Assembly (NCBI GenBank): GCA_016793445.1
Contig: JAEUME010000003.1
Span: forward strand, 124,001 to 188,000
Length of the DNA: 64,000 bases
Reading direction: 5' to 3'
From: Hyphomicrobium sp.
GTDB taxonomy: Bacteria > Pseudomonadota > Alphaproteobacteria > Rhizobiales > Hyphomicrobiaceae
Of this stretch, positions 63,436-64,000 are shown in pieces. The notes under the pieces are model-generated. The model was not told the origin of the DNA and did no database searches. It saw only the letters and a program-made list of their open reading frames with translations. Made by a program: the position numbers and the translations under genes. The stretch's first letter is position 1. Every line of letters starts with the position of its first letter.

Positions 63436-64000
63436 TCACGGCCATTTGACGACCGGGGGCATGGACGAGAGGATCGACTCCACGTTGCCGCCGGTCTTCA
63501 GTCCGAACACGGTACCCCGGTCGTAGAGGAGATTGTATTCCACGTAGCGGCCGCGGCGGATGAGCTGCTCCTCGCGCTGAGCTTCCGTATAAGGCAGCGT
63601 GTAGTTGCCGCGCACCAGCATGGGATAGACCGACGCGAAGGCGCGGCCGACATCCTTGGTGAAGGCGAGCGCGGCGTCCCAGCCTCCCTGATCGTCTGAA
63701 GGCGTCAGATAATCGTAGAAGATGCCGCCGACGCCGCGCATCTCTTTGCGATGGGGCAGATAAAAGTATTCGTCGCACCATTCCTTGTAACGTTTGTAGT
63801 CGGCAACAGGATGAGGCGCGCAGGCGCCATACATGGCGGCGTGAAATGCCAGCGTATCGGCATCCGTCTGCGTGCGTCGCGCATCCAGAACCGGGGTGAG
63901 GTCCGCACCGCCCCCAAACCACCACTTGGTGGTCACCACCATGCGGGTGTTCATGTGTACGGCGGGCACGTTGGGATTGCGCATATGCGCAATGAGAGAG
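63436..64000 (-). CDS. hemF: Coproporphyrinogen III oxidase, aerobic (partial)
   Basis: Oxidative decarboxylation of coproporphyrinogen III in haem synthesis, oxygen-dependent. About 188 C-terminal residues are in the window; the N-terminus runs past the edge (position 64000). Diagnostic stretches: [29 protein letters not shown], the active-site [34 protein letters not shown] and [20 protein letters not shown], ending [10 protein letters not shown]. It is convergent with the Lrp regulator, which ends 12 bases away. Confidence 0.95.
   Translation of the reverse strand, partial: SLIAHMRNPNVPAVHMNTRMVVTTKWWFGGGADLTPVLDARRTQTDADTLAFHAAMYGACAPHPVADYKRYKEWCDEYFYLPHRKEMRGVGGIFYDYLTPSDDQGGWDAALAFTKDVGRAFASVYPMLVRGNYTLPYTEAQREEQLIRRGRYVEYNLLYDRGTVFGLKTGGNVESILSSMPPVVKWP

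Overview
The window is one 64 kb stretch of a high-GC (roughly 60-65%) alphaproteobacterial chromosome, most likely from the order Hyphomicrobiales (Hyphomicrobium-like). The evidence is gene content: a TrcR/DUF1013 cell-cycle regulator, a DUF6111 protein between a NUDIX hydrolase and the CCA enzyme, a bacterioferritin operon with an Irr-type (ICE) palindrome, paired M16 peptidases after lspA, and split methylmalonyl-CoA mutase subunits with MeaB. No rRNA, tRNA, CRISPR array, prophage or transposase was recognised. The genus call is inference.

Layout. 1-8.3 kb: a cut acyl-CoA synthetase, trcR, a MaoC hydratase, then ribF-ileS-lspA and a small lipoprotein. 8.5-16.5 kb: two M16 peptidases, pgi, mutL and a malonyl-CoA synthetase (matB). 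16.5-19.2 kb: an orphan HicA-like gene, bfr, a Bfd-like ferredoxin and meaB. 19.4-25.5 kb: a mostly uncharacterised block of exported proteins (a DUF900-type lipoprotein hydrolase, three proteins with a CxxGCRPG-like cysteine motif, a YiiX/YebB-like papain-fold enzyme, a Spy-like LTXXQ protein). 25.6-35.1 kb: an RhlE-type helicase, a Rap1a-like protein, a hydratase, a two-winged-helix regulator behind a 0.55 kb AT-rich leader, proline iminopeptidase, DUF72, cupin and GFA proteins, small unknowns and a dihaem cytochrome. 35.2-42.5 kb: mutB and mutA, separated by a sulfotransferase, a 66-residue membrane protein and an L,D-transpeptidase. 42.9-47.1 kb: a HerA-like ATPase, two small cytochromes c and a cyclic-nucleotide-binding patatin. 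47.2-54.6 kb: SOD, a MacAB-like export system, an H-NS-like protein and groES-groEL. 55-64 kb: an acidic repeat protein, a betaine-lipid operon (phosphoesterase-btaA-btaB), the nudix-DUF6111-cca operon, a transglycosylase-like protein, an Lrp/AsnC regulator and a cut hemF.

How the genes work together. meaB, mutA and mutB supply methylmalonyl-CoA mutase and its chaperone, expected in propionate use or the ethylmalonyl-CoA pathway; matB, the MaoC hydratase and the acyl-CoA ligase fit the same acyl-CoA economy. The ferredoxin and bacterioferritin form an iron store-and-release pair. LspA lies beside a lipoprotein gene. btaA/btaB make the phosphorus-free lipid DGTS, which suggests membrane remodelling under phosphate limitation.

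Most unusual points: (1) ileS contains an in-frame insert of about 60 codons made of four consecutive hairpins with inverted ends, i.e. an intergenic-type palindromic repeat translated inside an essential synthetase; (2) a family of exported proteins in tandem sharing a cysteine module I do not recognise; (3) an ICE box before the bacterioferritin operon and a degenerate CIRCE overlapping the groESL promoter; (4) local base-composition shifts inside ileS and the MacB-like permease.
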